NCBI RefSeq assembly: GCF_007035645.1
Contig: NZ_AP019632.1
Location: 4,402,001-4,466,000 of the forward strand
Direction: 5' to 3'
Length of the DNA stretch: 64,000 nt
DNA from: Enterobacter asburiae
GTDB lineage: Bacteria; Pseudomonadota; Gammaproteobacteria; Enterobacterales; Enterobacteriaceae
This document shows, in pieces, positions 1-11,989 of this stretch (within the stretch, counting starts at the first letter, position 1; the number at the start of each line of letters is the position of its first letter). The notes under the pieces were generated by a model that made no database searches, had not been told where the DNA came from, and worked only from the letters and a program-made list of their open reading frames with translations. The translations under genes were made by a program, and so were the position numbers.

Positions 1-1228
1 CGATAAACACCAGCGCATACGCCGAGAAGAATCCCCACACCGCTTCGAGGATACGTTCCGGCAGCGCGCGGTTCCCCAGCTTAATGCTGTAAACCGCATT
101 CGGGTGGACCAGGCGCTTCAGCTCACGGTTCCCCTGCTTAAACAGCAGCAGAATACGAATTACCTTCAGGCCACCGCCCGTAGAACCCGCACAGCCCCCG
201 ATAAATGCCGAGCATAACAGCAGCACCGGCAGGAACAGCGGCCAGCGCGCGATGCTGTCGGTAGTAAACCCGGCGGTCGTCGCCATTGATACCACCTGGA
301 AGAACGCCTGATTTAGCGTGGTCAGCGCGGAGTTGTAGACATCATGGAACCACAGCACCAGGGTACAGATGATCACCAGCGTAAGCTGGACGCCAATGAA
401 CATGCGGAACTCAGGGTCACGCCAGTACACTTTCAGGCTGCGCCCGCTCAGTAAAGAGAAGTGCAGGCCATAGTTACAGCCTGAAATCAGCAGGAAAATG
501 GCAATAATAGTGTTAATCGTAGGGCTGTCGAAGTAGCCGACGCTGGCGTCGTGAGTGGAGAATCCACCGATCGCGATCGTCGCAAAGCTGTGTCCGATGG
601 CGTCGAAAGCGGGCATCCCGGCAAACCATAGCGCCAGCGCACAGGCTACCGTCAGCAAGACATAGATAAGCCAGAGAGTTTTCGCCGTCTCGGCAATACG
701 CGGGCGCATCTTGTTATCTTTCAGCGGCCCGGGCATTTCGGCGCGATAAAGCTGCATGCCGCCAACGCCCAGAATAGGAAGAATAGCCACTGCCAGGACG
801 ATGATCCCCATCCCCCCGAACCACTGCAGCATTTGACGATAAAAGAGAATGGCGTGCGGGAGGGAATCCAGCCCCACCAGCGTCGTCGCCCCGGTGGTCG
901 TTAAACCGGAGAAGGATTCAAAAAAGGCATCCGTGATGCTCAGGTTAGGCTGTTCAGAGAAGATGAAGGGCAGCGAACCGACGCTCCCCAGCACCGTCCA
1001 GAACAGGACCACAATCAGAAATCCTTCGCGAGATTTCAGCTCACCTTTCTGACGACGGTTTGGCCACCACAGCAGCGAGCCGATCGCCAGCGCGACAAAG
1101 AAGGTCTGGGTAAATGCCCGCCCCGCGCCGTCCCGGTAGATAAGCGCCACCAGTCCTGGGAGAATCATCGTCCCGGAAAAGAGTATGACCAGCAGTCCAA
1201 CGATTCGGGTTATGGCACGAAAATGCAT
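1..1228 (-). CDS. trkH: TrkH potassium uptake channel subunit, C-terminus outside window
   Basis: TrkH is the inner-membrane pore subunit of the low-affinity Trk K+ uptake system and works with the NAD-binding regulator TrkA. The visible 409 codons start with MHFRAITRIVG and continue through several hydrophobic segments with the filter-like regions TTTGATTLVG and TAGFTTDS. The gene is read leftward and runs off the left edge, so about 75 residues of the roughly 483-residue E. coli protein are missing. The ATG at 1226-1228 is chosen because it reproduces the E. coli N-terminus. It lies 41 bp downstream of yigZ, as in the E. coli pepQ-yigZ-trkH order, which suggests co-transcription. Confidence 0.96.
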   Translation of the reverse strand, partial: MHFRAITRIVGLLVILFSGTMILPGLVALIYRDGAGRAFTQTFFVALAIGSLLWWPNRRQKGELKSREGFLIVVLFWTVLGSVGSLPFIFSEQPNLSITDAFFESFSGLTTTGATTLVGLDSLPHAILFYRQMLQWFGGMGIIVLAVAILPILGVGGMQLYRAEMPGPLKDNKMRPRIAETAKTLWLIYVLLTVACALALWFAGMPAFDAIGHSFATIAIGGFSTHDASVGYFDSPTINTIIAIFLLISGCNYGLHFSLLSGRSLKVYWRDPEFRMFIGVQLTLVIICTLVLWFHDVYNSALTTLNQAFFQVVSMATTAGFTTDSIARWPLFLPVLLLCSAFIGGCAGSTGGGLKVIRILLLFKQGNRELKRLVHPNAVYSIKLGNRALPERILEAVWGFFSAYALVFI

Positions 1229-1269
1229 CTCTGCCGCTTCCTTTGGTATTCAAAAAAGTGAGGTGGGGA

Positions 1270-1884
1270 TTATTCTTCAATCGGCAGCAATTGCAACGAA
1301 CCACGACTAAAATCAGCCAGTTTTGCTGAAAAAGCAGCCAGCTCCGCCTGCGGAAGCGCCACGCGTAATTGCACCAATGCCTGATATTCACTGTGCGCGA
1401 TGACGCCGTTAAACTGTTTGAGCAGCGTTTCAATGCCCGATAGCTGAGCGTAATCGCACAACAAAGTATATTCGGTGAGCGGCGTTTTGCGGGTAGTTGT
1501 GAGCATATTCAGTGCCTGCTGAACTCCGCCGCCATAGGCTTTTACCAGCCCACCCGTGCCTAACAGGATGCCGCCGTAGTAGCGCACCACCACGGCGGTA
1601 ATTTCACCCACGCCGCTGCCCATCAGCTGCGAAAGCATGGGTTTACCGGCCGTGCCCGCCGGTTCACCGTCGTCGGAAAACCCCAGCTGTTGCGAATCGT
1701 CTGGCGGCCCTGCCACCCACGCCACACAGTGGTGACGCGCGTCAGGATGCTCAGCCCGAACGGACTCGACAAACGCCTTTGCCGCCTCTACGCCGTCGGT
1801 ATGCGCCAGCAGCGTAATAAAGCGGCTTTTCTTGATTTCCTCAACAAAGGTGACCGGTTCAGCCGGTATCAGCCAGCTTTCCAT
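1270..1884 (-). CDS. yigZ: YigZ, IMPACT/UPF0029 family protein
   Basis: This is a 204-residue member of the YigZ/IMPACT family, related to the eukaryotic Gcn2 inhibitor IMPACT. Its biochemical role in bacteria is not settled, although an RNA- or ribosome-linked function has been proposed for the family. The N-terminal domain carries family-typical stretches such as HCVAWVAG, DDGEPAGTAGKPML and VVRYYGGILLGTGGL. The smaller C-terminal ferredoxin-like domain begins near residue 137. Its ATG overlaps the pepQ stop as ATGA, so translation is probably coupled to pepQ. Confidence 0.93.
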   Translation of the reverse strand: MESWLIPAEPVTFVEEIKKSRFITLLAHTDGVEAAKAFVESVRAEHPDARHHCVAWVAGPPDDSQQLGFSDDGEPAGTAGKPMLSQLMGSGVGEITAVVVRYYGGILLGTGGLVKAYGGGVQQALNMLTTTRKTPLTEYTLLCDYAQLSGIETLLKQFNGVIAHSEYQALVQLRVALPQAELAAFSAKLADFSRGSLQLLPIEE

Positions 1885-3215
1885 CAGGCCAGCTTCAGGT
1901 CTCGCGTCATATTCTCGATACCGTTTTCGTGAACCACAACGTTATCTTCGATGCGAATACCGCCAAACGGCTTCAGCGCGTCAATTTTTTCCCAGTTGAA
2001 GTGTTTGCTGAACTGACCTTCACGCCACGGCGCCAGCAGGGATTCGATAAAGTAGATCCCCGGTTCAATCGTCAGCACCATACGCGGCTCCAGAATACGA
2101 GTGCAGCGCAGGTAAGGATATTTAGACGGTGCCGCCAGGTGCGTGCCGGTGTCATCCTGCATAAAGCCCGCAACGTCGTGAACCTGCAGGCCCAGCGGGT
2201 GGCCGATACCGTGCGGCATGAATGGCCCGGTTAGATCGTTTTCGACCATCGCCTCTTCGCTCATGTCTTTCACAATCTGATGTTTACGCAGCAGTTTTGC
2301 GATGCGCTGATGGAACTGGATGTGGTAATCCACATAGCTGGTTCCCGCCTTCATGGTGGCAATCAGCGCCAGCTGTTCATCGTTTACGTCTTTAATCAGC
2401 TGCGCGAAATCGGTATCCGCATTCGCCGCCCAGGTACGGGTCAGGTCGGCCGCGTAACCGTTGTACTCGGCGCCTGCGTCAAGCAGGAAGCTGCGCATCT
2501 CCGACGGCACGTGGTGATCCAGCTTGGTGTAGTGAAGCACGGACGCGTGCTCATTCAGCGCGACGATATTGCTGTACGGCACGTCGGTATCACGGTGGCC
2601 TGTCGCGGTCAGATAGGCCTGATTGATGTCGAACTCGCTCATCCCCGACTGGAACGCTTCGTGCGCGGCACGGTGGCCATTCACCGCCGTTTTTTGCGCT
2701 TCACGCATGCAGTAAAGTTCGTAGTCGGTTTTATACGCGCGGTAATAGTGCAGGTAATCCAGCACGCCTTTCGGATTGAGTTTATCAGCCGGAATATCCA
2801 GACCCAGCGCGCGCTCCGGAACAGGGCCAATATAGGCGATATTGCCCCGCGCGGCAGGCAGCTGGCTGCCAATGCCGTCCGCTTTCGGCAGTGCAATCAC
2901 ATCAATCTCTTCCGTCCAGAAAGAGGTCGGCAGCGGTTCTACGTTGTGCCAGTAATCGACCGGCAGGTAGAACCACAGTTTCGGCTTGTTCACGCCATCC
3001 ACCAGCAGCCAGCAATTTGGAACCTGAGTCACCGGCACCCAGGCTTTAAACTGCGGGTTCACCTTAAACGGATAAGCGTGGTCATCCAGAAAGGTATTCA
3101 TCAGCTCGCCAGAGTGGATCAGCAGCGCATCCAGCTTAAAGCGGGCCAGTACATCGCGGGTACGTTCCTGTAGGGTAACGATATGATTTTTATAAAGCGA
3201 AGCCAGTGAGTCCAT
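1884..3215 (-). CDS. pepQ: PepQ, Xaa-Pro dipeptidase (proline dipeptidase)
   Basis: Cytosolic metallo-dipeptidase that splits Xaa-Pro dipeptides. It has the pita-bread fold of the M24 family. The dinuclear metal ligands are recognisable: two Asp in [17 protein letters not shown], His in [10 protein letters not shown], Glu in TIEPGIYF and Glu in GIRIEDN. The product is 443 residues, equal to E. coli PepQ. Two adjacent ATGs exist (3218 and 3215). The inner one is preferred because the AGGA ribosome site lies about 6 bases from it and the protein then matches the E. coli length. It heads the pepQ-yigZ-trkH leftward unit and is divergent from fadB. Confidence 0.96.
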   Translation of the reverse strand: MDSLASLYKNHIVTLQERTRDVLARFKLDALLIHSGELMNTFLDDHAYPFKVNPQFKAWVPVTQVPNCWLLVDGVNKPKLWFYLPVDYWHNVEPLPTSFWTEEIDVIALPKADGIGSQLPAARGNIAYIGPVPERALGLDIPADKLNPKGVLDYLHYYRAYKTDYELYCMREAQKTAVNGHRAAHEAFQSGMSEFDINQAYLTATGHRDTDVPYSNIVALNEHASVLHYTKLDHHVPSEMRSFLLDAGAEYNGYAADLTRTWAANADTDFAQLIKDVNDEQLALIATMKAGTSYVDYHIQFHQRIAKLLRKHQIVKDMSEEAMVENDLTGPFMPHGIGHPLGLQVHDVAGFMQDDTGTHLAAPSKYPYLRCTRILEPRMVLTIEPGIYFIESLLAPWREGQFSKHFNWEKIDALKPFGGIRIEDNVVVHENGIENMTRDLKLA

Positions 3216-3362
3216 CATTCTTCCTTTCGTTTTTTTGACCTCAAGTCATCGCATCTTAGCACACCTCACTCCGGCTGCGTGATTTCCACCGACCGTGATC
3301 AATGCAGCATTTTCTTAATGAGTAATTTGCATTTTATTAACATAAATCCCACACTCCGATTC

Positions 3363-3379
3363 ATCTGGTATGACCAGAT
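3363..3379. promoter_or_regulatory. FadR operator of fadBA
   Basis: A 17-bp near-palindrome, ATCTGGTATGACCAGAT, sits 26 bp before the fadB ATG. It differs by one base from the E. coli fadBA operator as I remember it. FadR binds such sites as a dimer and releases them when it binds long-chain acyl-CoA. An in-frame ATG at 3370 lies inside this operator and has no ribosome site, so it is unlikely to be the fadB start. Confidence 0.9.
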
Positions 3380-3405
3380 CCAATTGCTGGATTCAGGAGA
3401 CTGAC

Positions 3406-5595
3406 ATGCTCTACAAAGGCGACACCCTGTACCTCAACTGGCTGGAAGATGGCATTGCCGAACTGGTGTTCGATGCCCCCGGCTCAGTGAACAAGCTTGA
3501 TACCGCGACGGTGGCCAGTCTTGGCCAGGCGCTGGATGTTCTTGAAAAACAACCTGAATTAAAAGGGCTGCTGCTGCGTTCGAACAAAGCGGCCTTTATT
3601 GTCGGTGCCGATATCACCGAGTTTCTTTCGCTGTTCCTGGTCCCGGAAGAACAGCTGAGCCAGTGGCTGCACTTTGCCAACAGCGTCTTTAATCGTCTGG
3701 AAGATCTGCCTGTCCCGACCATTTCCGCCGTTAACGGCTACGCGCTGGGCGGCGGCTGCGAGTGCGTACTGGCGACCGACTACCGTCTGGCGACGCCGGA
3801 CCTGCGCATCGGCCTGCCGGAAACCAAGCTGGGCATCATGCCGGGCTTTGGCGGCTCCGTGCGTATGCCGCGCATGCTGGGTGCCGACAGCGCCCTTGAG
3901 ATCATTGCCGCAGGTAAAGATGTCGGCGCAGAACAGGCTCAGAAAATCGGCCTGGTCGACGGCGTCGTGAAGCCAGAGAAACTGGTTGAAGGCGCACTCG
4001 CCATTCTGCGTCAGGCCATTAACGGCGATCTCGACTGGAAAGCCAAACGCCAGCCGAAGCTGGAGCCGTTAAAACTCAGCAAAATTGAAGCCACCATGAG
4101 CTTCACAATCGCCAAAGGCATGGTCATGCAGACGGCGGGTAAACACTACCCGGCGCCGATCACGGCGGTGAAAACCATTGAAGCGGCTGCTCGTCTCGGA
4201 CGCGACGAGGCGCTGAAGCTCGAAAATCAGAGCTTTGTCCCGCTGGCGCACACCAATGAAGCTCGCGCGCTGGTCGGTATCTTCCTCAACGATCAGTTCG
4301 TGAAGGGTAAAGCCAAGCAGCTGACCAAAAACGTTGAGACGCCAAAACATGCGGCGGTACTCGGCGCCGGCATTATGGGTGGCGGTATCGCTTACCAGTC
4401 CGCCTGGAAAGGCGTGCCGGTAGTGATGAAAGACATCAGCGAGAAATCCCTGACGCTGGGCATGACCGAAGCGGCCAAGCTGCTGAATAAACAGCTGGAG
4501 CGCGGAAAAATTGACGGGCTGAAGCTTGCAGGCGTGATCTCCACCATTCAGCCCGTGCTGGAATACAGCGGTTTCGACCGTGTCGACGTAGTAGTCGAAG
4601 CCGTCGTCGAGAACCCGAAAGTCAAAAAAGCGGTGCTGGCAGAAACGGAAGATAAAGTTCGTCCTGAGACCGTGCTGGCCTCTAACACCTCCACCATTCC
4701 AATCAGCGAACTGGCGAGCGTGTTGAAGCGTCCGGAAAACTTCTGCGGGATGCACTTCTTCAACCCGGTACACCGTATGCCGCTGGTCGAAGTGATCCGC
4801 GGGGAAAAAACCTCTGACGAAACCATCGCTAAAGTGGTGGCATGGGCCAGCAAGATGGGCAAAACGCCGATCGTTGTTAACGACTGCCCGGGCTTCTTCG
4901 TTAACCGCGTGCTGTTCCCTTACTTTGCCGGCTTCAGCCAGCTGCTGCGCGACGGTGCGGACTTCCGCAAAATCGACAAAGTGATGGAGAAACAGTTCGG
5001 CTGGCCGATGGGCCCGGCGTATCTGCTGGACGTGGTCGGCATTGATACTGCTCACCACGCTCAGGCGGTGATGGCGGCAGGCTTCCCGCAGCGTATGCAG
5101 AAAGATTATCGCGACGCCATTGACGCTCTGTTCGACGCTAACCGCTTCGGCCAGAAAAACGGCCTGGGCTTCTGGCGCTATAAAGAAGACAGCAAAGGCA
5201 AACCGAAGAAAGAAGAAGATGCCGTGGTGGACGGCCTGCTGGCCGATGTAAGCCAGCCGAAACGCGACTTCACCGACGATGAGATCATCGCCCGCATGAT
5301 GATCCCGATGATCAACGAAGTGGTGCGTTGCCTTGAAGAAGGCATCATCGCCAGCCCGGCAGAAGCCGATATGGCGCTGGTGTACGGCCTGGGCTTCCCT
5401 CCGTTCCACGGCGGCGCGTTCCGCTGGCTGGACACGCTCGGCAGCGCCCGCTATCTCGATATGGCTCAGCAGTATCAGCACCTCGGCCCGCTTTATGAGG
5501 TGCCGGAAGGGCTGCGTAACAAAGCGCGCCATAACGAACCCTACTATCCAGCAGTTGAGCCAGCCCGTCCGGTTGGCGAGCTGAAAACGGCTTAA
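3406..5595 (+). CDS. fadB: FadB, fatty acid oxidation complex alpha subunit
   Basis: Multifunctional alpha subunit of the aerobic beta-oxidation trimeric/tetrameric complex with FadA. It carries enoyl-CoA hydratase/isomerase activity in the N-terminal half and L-3-hydroxyacyl-CoA dehydrogenase in the C-terminal half. The crotonase part shows GADITEF and [19 protein letters not shown]. The dehydrogenase part starts near residue 310 with the NAD-binding GAGIMGGG motif and has the catalytic-His segment [13 protein letters not shown]. Starting at 3406, after AGGAG at 3395-3399, gives 729 residues, as in E. coli. An upstream in-frame ATG at 3370 is rejected. Nine bases separate it from fadA. Confidence 0.98.
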   Translation: MLYKGDTLYLNWLEDGIAELVFDAPGSVNKLDTATVASLGQALDVLEKQPELKGLLLRSNKAAFIVGADITEFLSLFLVPEEQLSQWLHFANSVFNRLEDLPVPTISAVNGYALGGGCECVLATDYRLATPDLRIGLPETKLGIMPGFGGSVRMPRMLGADSALEIIAAGKDVGAEQAQKIGLVDGVVKPEKLVEGALAILRQAINGDLDWKAKRQPKLEPLKLSKIEATMSFTIAKGMVMQTAGKHYPAPITAVKTIEAAARLGRDEALKLENQSFVPLAHTNEARALVGIFLNDQFVKGKAKQLTKNVETPKHAAVLGAGIMGGGIAYQSAWKGVPVVMKDISEKSLTLGMTEAAKLLNKQLERGKIDGLKLAGVISTIQPVLEYSGFDRVDVVVEAVVENPKVKKAVLAETEDKVRPETVLASNTSTIPISELASVLKRPENFCGMHFFNPVHRMPLVEVIRGEKTSDETIAKVVAWASKMGKTPIVVNDCPGFFVNRVLFPYFAGFSQLLRDGADFRKIDKVMEKQFGWPMGPAYLLDVVGIDTAHHAQAVMAAGFPQRMQKDYRDAIDALFDANRFGQKNGLGFWRYKEDSKGKPKKEEDAVVDGLLADVSQPKRDFTDDEIIARMMIPMINEVVRCLEEGIIASPAEADMALVYGLGFPPFHGGAFRWLDTLGSARYLDMAQQYQHLGPLYEVPEGLRNKARHNEPYYPAVEPARPVGELKTA

Positions 5596-6768
<1,173 letters not shown>

Positions 6769-6781
6769 ATCAGGAAAAGTA

Positions 6782-6902
<121 letters not shown>

Positions 6903-6923
6903 GACAGTTTAGTTGCCGTTCTT

Positions 6924-6948
6924 CCCGCCTGTCAGGGGCGGGTTTTTT
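6924..6948 (+). terminator. Rho-independent terminator of fadBA
   Basis: CCCGCC (6924-6929) pairs with GGCGGG (6937-6942), followed by six T on the plus strand. It closes the fadBA transcript just before the convergent fre stop codon. Confidence 0.85.
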
Positions 6949-6950
6949 AT

Positions 6951-7652
6951 TTAAATGAAGGCAAACGCATCGCCAAACAGGCGGTCTTCACGCGCGTCAC
7001 GTTCGTTGCAGAACAGGTCGCGGGCAATTTTCGCCATCTCAAAACGGCCAGCGATATAGATATCGTGCCCTGCCAGCGTGCCGTGATCCTGCAGCACCGC
7101 CGTCAGCACCGTCCCGCTGCGACCACGCCAGCCCTCTTCCGGCTGCTCGACCACCGGCTCAATGCGCAGGTTAGGATGGGTTACGCTCAGCGCTTCCAGC
7201 TCAGACAGGTCGTACAGATGTTTCTCTTCGCGGCCACCCCAGTAAATGGTGATGTCACGGTCCGGGTTACGCGCCAGGGCGGTCAACAGAATAGAGCGCA
7301 CATAAGAGAAGCCCGTACCACCAGCGATCAGGATCAGCGGACGGTCTTCGTCATCGCGCAGCCACGCATCGCCGTGCGGAATATCCACCACGATTTCACG
7401 TTCCTTCAGGATCCGATCCATCACCGCCATCGCATACAGGTTAAGCTCTGACGCACCAATATGAAGCTCAATAAATTCCTGCTCCGCTGGCGTTGAGGCC
7501 ATAGAGAAAGGACGCTTATCACGCTCATCCATCACAACCATCAGGTACTGACCCGCGCGGAAAGAGAATGGCGCTTCTGGCACTAAACGGACGCGATATA
7601 CGGTGTCGGTGATGGCATCTACCGAGGTCACTTTACAGCTTAAGGTTGTCAT
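6951..7652 (-). CDS. fre: Fre, NAD(P)H-flavin reductase
   Basis: Cytosolic flavin reductase that reduces free FMN, FAD or riboflavin with NAD(P)H. The reduced flavin can serve ferric-siderophore reduction, ribonucleotide reductase activation and UbiX/UbiD-type chemistry. It has a ferredoxin-reductase fold: RPFSMAS is the flavin-binding motif and AGGTGFSY the pyridine-nucleotide motif. The 233-residue length equals E. coli Fre. It follows ubiD by 42 bp on the same strand, as in E. coli, and is convergent with fadA. Confidence 0.97.
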   Translation of the reverse strand: MTTLSCKVTSVDAITDTVYRVRLVPEAPFSFRAGQYLMVVMDERDKRPFSMASTPAEQEFIELHIGASELNLYAMAVMDRILKEREIVVDIPHGDAWLRDDEDRPLILIAGGTGFSYVRSILLTALARNPDRDITIYWGGREEKHLYDLSELEALSVTHPNLRIEPVVEQPEEGWRGRSGTVLTAVLQDHGTLAGHDIYIAGRFEMAKIARDLFCNERDAREDRLFGDAFAFI

Positions 7653-7694
7653 TCGCTCTCTCTGTCGGGAAGTCTATAGGGCTTAACGGTTAGC

Positions 7695-9188
7695 TCAGGG
7701 TTTACCGTTATTCATTATGGCCAGCTCGTCCCAGATCGCGTCAATTCGCGCGGTCACTGCAGGATCTTTTTTGATCGGGCGACCCCATTCACGGTCGGTT
7801 TCGCCAGGCCATTTATTTGTGGCATCCAGTCCCATCTTTGAGCCAAGGCCGGAAACCGGCGAGGCAAAATCCAGGTAATCTATCGGCGTATTTTCGACTA
7901 ACACCGTATCGCGCGCCGGGTCCATTCGCGTGGTAATGGCCCAGATTACGTCATTCCAGTCGCGGGCGTTAACGTCATCATCGCAGACAATAACAAATTT
8001 GGTATACATAAACTGGCGCAGGAAAGACCATACGCCCATCATCACGCGTTTAGCATGACCAGGATACTGCTTCTTCATCGTAACCACCGCCATACGGTAC
8101 GAGCATCCTTCAGGCGGCAGATAAAAATCAACAATTTCCGGGAACTGCTTTTGCAGGATCGGCACAAACACTTCATTCAGCGCCACGCCCAGCACCGCCG
8201 GTTCATCCGGTGGACGCCCGGTATACGTGGAGTGATAAATCGCATCTTCACGCTGCGTAATGTGCGTCACGGTAAACACAGGGAAGTTATCCACTTCGTT
8301 GTAATAGCCGGTGTGGTCGCCGTAAGGGCCTTCTGGCGCCATTTCACCCTGCTCAAGGTAACCTTCCAGCACAATTTCCGCACTGGCCGGAACTTCGAGA
8401 TCGTTAGAGATACACTTCACGACTTCGGTTTTCGTTCCGCGCAGCAGGCCTGCAAACGCATATTCAGAGAGCGTATCCGGCACCGGCGTGACGGCTCCCA
8501 GAATGGTGGCCGGATCGGCGCCTAAGGCGACAGACACCGGGAAACGCTCCCCCGGATGCGCAGCGCACCACTCCTGGAAATCCAGCGCGCCGCCGCGATG
8601 CGACAGCCAGCGCATGATGAGTTTATTCTTGCCAATCAACTGCTGGCGGTAAATACCGAGGTTTTGCCGCTCTTTGTGCGGGCCGCGCGTAACGGTCAGC
8701 CCCCAGGTGATAAGCGGAGCGGCATCTTCAGGCCAGCACTGCATGATGGGGATTTTAGTCAGATCTACCGCATCGCCTTCCAGCACTTTCTGCTGGCACG
8801 GCGCGCCGCGCAGGCGTTTGGTGGGCATGTTCAGCACCTGCTTAAACTGCGGCAGCTTGTCGAACAGATCGCGGAAGCCCTTCGGTGGCTCCGGCTCTTT
8901 CAGAAACGCCAGCAGTTTACCGACTTCACGCAGCGCAGAGACGTCTTCCTGCCCCATTCCCAGTGCAACACGACGCGGTGTACCAAACAGGTTGCACAGC
9001 ACCGGCATGGAGTAACCTTTCGGATTTTCAAACAGTAATGCGGGGCCACCGGCACGCAGGGTGCGGTCAGCAATTTCTGTCATCTCCAGATAAGGATCGA
9101 CAGGAAGTGTAATACGTTTGAGTTCACCCTGCTTTTCCAGCAGCGTCAGGAAGTCGCGGAGATCGTGGTATTTCATGCAGTTAATCAT
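7695..9188 (-). CDS. ubiD: UbiD, 3-octaprenyl-4-hydroxybenzoate decarboxylase
   Basis: Decarboxylase of ubiquinone biosynthesis that removes the carboxyl group of octaprenyl-4-hydroxybenzoate using prenylated FMN made by UbiX. The 497-residue protein matches E. coli UbiD throughout, for example [32 protein letters not shown] and [15 protein letters not shown]. The start is slightly uncertain. The ATG at 9186-9188 follows GAGAGG very closely, and a second in-frame ATG lies four codons in. The outer one parallels the annotated E. coli start. Divergent from rfaH across 170 bp in which I see no clear operator. Confidence 0.96.
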   Translation of the reverse strand: MINCMKYHDLRDFLTLLEKQGELKRITLPVDPYLEMTEIADRTLRAGGPALLFENPKGYSMPVLCNLFGTPRRVALGMGQEDVSALREVGKLLAFLKEPEPPKGFRDLFDKLPQFKQVLNMPTKRLRGAPCQQKVLEGDAVDLTKIPIMQCWPEDAAPLITWGLTVTRGPHKERQNLGIYRQQLIGKNKLIMRWLSHRGGALDFQEWCAAHPGERFPVSVALGADPATILGAVTPVPDTLSEYAFAGLLRGTKTEVVKCISNDLEVPASAEIVLEGYLEQGEMAPEGPYGDHTGYYNEVDNFPVFTVTHITQREDAIYHSTYTGRPPDEPAVLGVALNEVFVPILQKQFPEIVDFYLPPEGCSYRMAVVTMKKQYPGHAKRVMMGVWSFLRQFMYTKFVIVCDDDVNARDWNDVIWAITTRMDPARDTVLVENTPIDYLDFASPVSGLGSKMGLDATNKWPGETDREWGRPIKKDPAVTARIDAIWDELAIMNNGKP

Positions 9189-9358
9189 GGCCTCTCTGTA
9201 AGCGCTTCATTATACGGCGTAAGCCTGCTTGATGCTGTAATTTTGTTAAATAAGCGTGAACTTATGCGTTCTGTTCCATTTTCCCCCATTATAATCAACT
9301 TAGCGATCCCGCCAGGGTTTTGATATGCTTGCGCCCCGAACTAAGGGAAAGAGTGATT

Positions 9359-9850
9359 ATGCAGGCCTGGTATTTACTGTATTGCAAACGCGGGCAACTT
9401 CAGCGCGCGCAGGAACATCTTGAACGTCAGTCTGTAAATTGCCTGACACCCGTGATCACGCTTGAAAAAATGCAGCGCGGGAAGCGCACAACCGTCAGTG
9501 AGCCGTTGTTCCCGAACTACCTCTTCGTGGAGTTCGACCCGGAAGTCATCCACACCACCACCATCAGCGCAACGCGCGGCGTCAGCCACTTCGTTCGTTT
9601 TGGTGCCCACCCGGCAACGGTTCCGTCGACGGTCATTCATCAGCTGTCGATTTATCAACAGCCCGAAGGGATCACCGACCCCGAAACTCCTTACTCGGGC
9701 GATAGCGTCGTGATAACCGAAGGCGCTTTCGAAGGCCTGCAGGCGATTTTTGCCGAGCCGGACGGGGAAGCGCGCTCTATGCTGTTGCTCAATCTGCTGA
9801 ACAAGCAGGTGCTGCAGAGCGTTAAAAACACCGACTTCCGCAAGCTTTAA
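9359..9850 (+). CDS. rfaH: RfaH, transcription antiterminator (NusG paralogue)
   Basis: Operon-specific NusG paralogue recruited at ops elements. It suppresses Rho-dependent termination and boosts translation of LPS, capsule and conjugation operons. The N-terminal NGN domain begins [20 protein letters not shown] and includes FPNYLFVEF and [11 protein letters not shown]. The C-terminal KOW-like domain, which refolds in E. coli RfaH, occupies roughly residues 110-163. The ATG at 9359 is chosen because it recreates the E. coli N-terminus; an upstream in-frame ATG would add 13 unrelated residues. Length is 163 against 162 in E. coli. Its stop overlaps the convergent tatD stop by three bases. Confidence 0.96.
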   Translation: MQAWYLLYCKRGQLQRAQEHLERQSVNCLTPVITLEKMQRGKRTTVSEPLFPNYLFVEFDPEVIHTTTISATRGVSHFVRFGAHPATVPSTVIHQLSIYQQPEGITDPETPYSGDSVVITEGAFEGLQAIFAEPDGEARSMLLLNLLNKQVLQSVKNTDFRKL

Positions 9851-10629
9851 ACGTTTATCCCGAACAGATTACGCACGTTGTCATCCGTCTGCGCCGAAAG
9901 CCAGTGCGGATCCTCTCCGCGCCACTTCGCGACGCTCTCAACAATGTGCCCCAGATACGCGGGCTCATTTCGCCGCGATGCCGGTTTGGGTTTCATGTCG
10001 CGCGGTAGCAGATAAGGCGCATCGGTTTCGAGGAGCAGCCGGTCAGCCGGGATTACCGGCAATAGCTCACGAAGTTCAAGCCCGCGACGCTCATCGCACA
10101 CCCAGCCGGTAATACCCAGATAAAGCCCTCGCGCCAGGCAATCCAGCGCTTCCTGCCGTGAACCGGTGAAACAGTGCAATACCGCGCCGGGCAGTTTCTC
10201 CAGCCACGGTTCCAGAAGTGCCAGGAAACGTTCATGCGCGTCGCGGCAGTGCATAAACACGGGCATTCCAAGCTCTGCCGCCAGCGCAAGCTGGGCAGTA
10301 AACGCCTTTTCCTGCTCTTCAGGCGTGGAAAAGTTACGGTTGAAATCGAGACCGCATTCGCCGATCGCCACAACGTCTGGCGTCTTTGCCAGCCTGTACA
10401 GGGTGTCGCCACTTTCTGCGGTCCACTGGCTGCTGTCGTGAGGATGCACGCCAGCAGTAGACCAACAGCAATCGTAACGTTGCGCCAGCTGCTGCGCCTG
10501 CTCGCTCTCATGCACGTTGGTGCCCGTCAGCAGCAGTCCTTTCACCCCGGCGGCAAAAGCACGCGCAACCACCTCATCACGATCTTTCGCAAACTGCGAG
10601 CTGGTCAGGTTGAGTCCGATATCAAACAT
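9847..10629 (-). CDS. tatD: TatD, 3'-5' DNase of the TatD family
   Basis: Metal-dependent exonuclease of the amidohydrolase superfamily. It acts on single-stranded DNA and RNA in repair and is not needed for Tat export despite its name. Metal-ligand motifs include NLTSS near the start, [35 protein letters not shown] and [12 protein letters not shown]. The start at 10629 gives MFDIGLNL and 260 residues, as in E. coli, with GGGGA five to six bases upstream. An earlier in-frame ATG (10641) would overlap that ribosome site. It ends the tatABCD run after a 41-bp gap that holds a hairpin. Confidence 0.95.
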   Translation of the reverse strand: MFDIGLNLTSSQFAKDRDEVVARAFAAGVKGLLLTGTNVHESEQAQQLAQRYDCCWSTAGVHPHDSSQWTAESGDTLYRLAKTPDVVAIGECGLDFNRNFSTPEEQEKAFTAQLALAAELGMPVFMHCRDAHERFLALLEPWLEKLPGAVLHCFTGSRQEALDCLARGLYLGITGWVCDERRGLELRELLPVIPADRLLLETDAPYLLPRDMKPKPASRRNEPAYLGHIVESVAKWRGEDPHWLSAQTDDNVRNLFGINV

Positions 10630-10648
10630 GCAAATCCCCATATAACAA

Positions 10649-10664
10649 CCGCCCTGACGGGCGG
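10649..10664 (-). other. GC-rich hairpin between tatC and tatD
   Basis: CCGCCC (10649-10654) and GGGCGG (10659-10664) form a six-pair G/C stem with a four-base loop in the gap between tatC and tatD. Downstream in the leftward RNA comes only TTGTTAT rather than a run of T. It may therefore be a weak terminator or an RNA-processing block rather than a strong stop. Confidence 0.6.
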
Positions 10665-10670
10665 CTGGTT

Positions 10671-11441
10671 TTACTCTTTAGTGGTCTTGTCGGACGTATC
10701 GTCTTCGTCATCCGCTCGACGTCCTTTACCCACGTAGAAACGCGAGAAGAAAACGCCGACCTCAAACAGACAGTACATCGGTATGGCCAGCAGCGTCTGC
10801 GAGAACACATCCGGCGGTGTCAGAAGCATGCCGACAACAAAAGCGCCCACAAGGATATACGGACGCTTCTTACGCAGGTCATCCGGGGTCGTTACTCCTA
10901 CCCAGCAGAGCAGCACAATAGCCACCGGCACTTCGAATGCCACGCCAAACGCCATAAACAGCGCCATCACAAAGCTGAGGTAGCTGGCGATATCCGTCGA
11001 CACCTGGACCCCTTCCGGCGCGGTATGCGTCAGGAAGCCGAAGGCCAGCGGGAAGACAACGAAATAGGCAAACGCCATGCCGATATAGAACAGCAGCGAG
11101 CTGGACACCAGCAGCGGGATCACCAGCTTGCGTTCATGCTTATACAGCGCGGGCGCCACAAACGCCCACACCTGGTAAAGAATGACCGGTGCAGAAGCAA
11201 TCAACGACACCCAGAAGGTCAGCTTGATGGGGGTAAAGAACGGCGAAGCAACGTCTGTTGCAATCATCGTTGCGCCCAGCGGCATCTGCTTGATCAGCGG
11301 CGCAGAGACCACCTGATAGATATCGTTGGCAAAATAGACCAGGCACAGGAATATGAGTAAAACCGCAATAATGCAGTTTAACAGGCGCTTACGCAGCTCA
11401 ATGAGGTGCGTAATCAGCGGTTGAGTATCATCTACTGCCAT
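10671..11441 (-). CDS. tatC: TatC, twin-arginine translocase receptor
   Basis: Polytopic inner-membrane core of the Tat pathway. It recognises twin-arginine signal peptides and nucleates the TatA pore. Six membrane spans are visible, with the conserved first cytosolic region [13 protein letters not shown] and the periplasmic loop [15 protein letters not shown]. FxxPAL-like [11 protein letters not shown] and PFAF-type segments follow. Length is 256 residues against 258 in E. coli. It starts two bases after the tatB stop, so expression is coupled within the tatABC operon. Confidence 0.97.
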   Translation of the reverse strand: MAVDDTQPLITHLIELRKRLLNCIIAVLLIFLCLVYFANDIYQVVSAPLIKQMPLGATMIATDVASPFFTPIKLTFWVSLIASAPVILYQVWAFVAPALYKHERKLVIPLLVSSSLLFYIGMAFAYFVVFPLAFGFLTHTAPEGVQVSTDIASYLSFVMALFMAFGVAFEVPVAIVLLCWVGVTTPDDLRKKRPYILVGAFVVGMLLTPPDVFSQTLLAIPMYCLFEVGVFFSRFYVGKGRRADDEDDTSDKTTKE

Positions 11442-11443
11442 GT

Positions 11444-11986
11444 TTACGCTTTATCACTCGACGAGGGGGATGATTCGGAAACGGACGCAGCGGGCTTCAC
11501 TTCCGCCGTTTTTGCTACCGGCTCTTCCGGCTGCGCCTGTTTTTTCACTTCGGTTTCCTGAGGCGTCTGTTCTGGCGCGGCAGCCTGATGTTCAGCGCTG
11601 GCAGGTGTTACGCCCTCGCGCTGCTCCTCGCTGCCCTTCACCACCGGGTTATGGATGGTGTTCGCTTCATCGCTCGCTTTTTCAGGATCGTTAACGCTAT
11701 AGGAGCGCTTCATCGATTCTGCCGCTTCGCGCAGCTCATCCATTGACGCTTTCAGTTCCGGCGTCAGGTTATCCATGCTCGCCTTCTCGACCTTTTTCAG
11801 GCTTTCCTGAAATTCCTGCAGCTTAAGCTCCTGCGCCAGTTCATTCTGAACGGTCGATGCCAGAGATCTCAGCGCACGAACCCAGCCCGCAACGGTTTTC
11901 ACTGCCACCGGCAGACGCTGCGGCCCCAGCACAATCAGGCCAATCACAAAGACCAGCAGGAGCTCACTAAAACCAATGTCGAACAC
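11444..11986 (-). CDS. tatB: TatB, Sec-independent translocase subunit
   Basis: Single-span inner-membrane protein that forms the substrate receptor with TatC. The N-terminal helix [26 protein letters not shown] includes the conserved Glu8 and the Gly-Pro hinge before an amphipathic helix. The rest is a charged, Glu/Pro/Ala/Ser-rich tail. At 180 residues it is longer than E. coli TatB (171); the extra length appears to be in the disordered C-terminal tail. Three bases separate it from tatA. Confidence 0.96.
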   Translation of the reverse strand: MFDIGFSELLLVFVIGLIVLGPQRLPVAVKTVAGWVRALRSLASTVQNELAQELKLQEFQESLKKVEKASMDNLTPELKASMDELREAAESMKRSYSVNDPEKASDEANTIHNPVVKGSEEQREGVTPASAEHQAAAPEQTPQETEVKKQAQPEEPVAKTAEVKPAASVSESSPSSSDKA

Positions 11987-11989
11987 GAC

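Noticed and set aside
4069..5532. 487-codon open frame opposite fadB
   Set aside because: Antisense shadow with low-complexity His/Phe/Arg composition; fadB is complete and conserved on the other strand.
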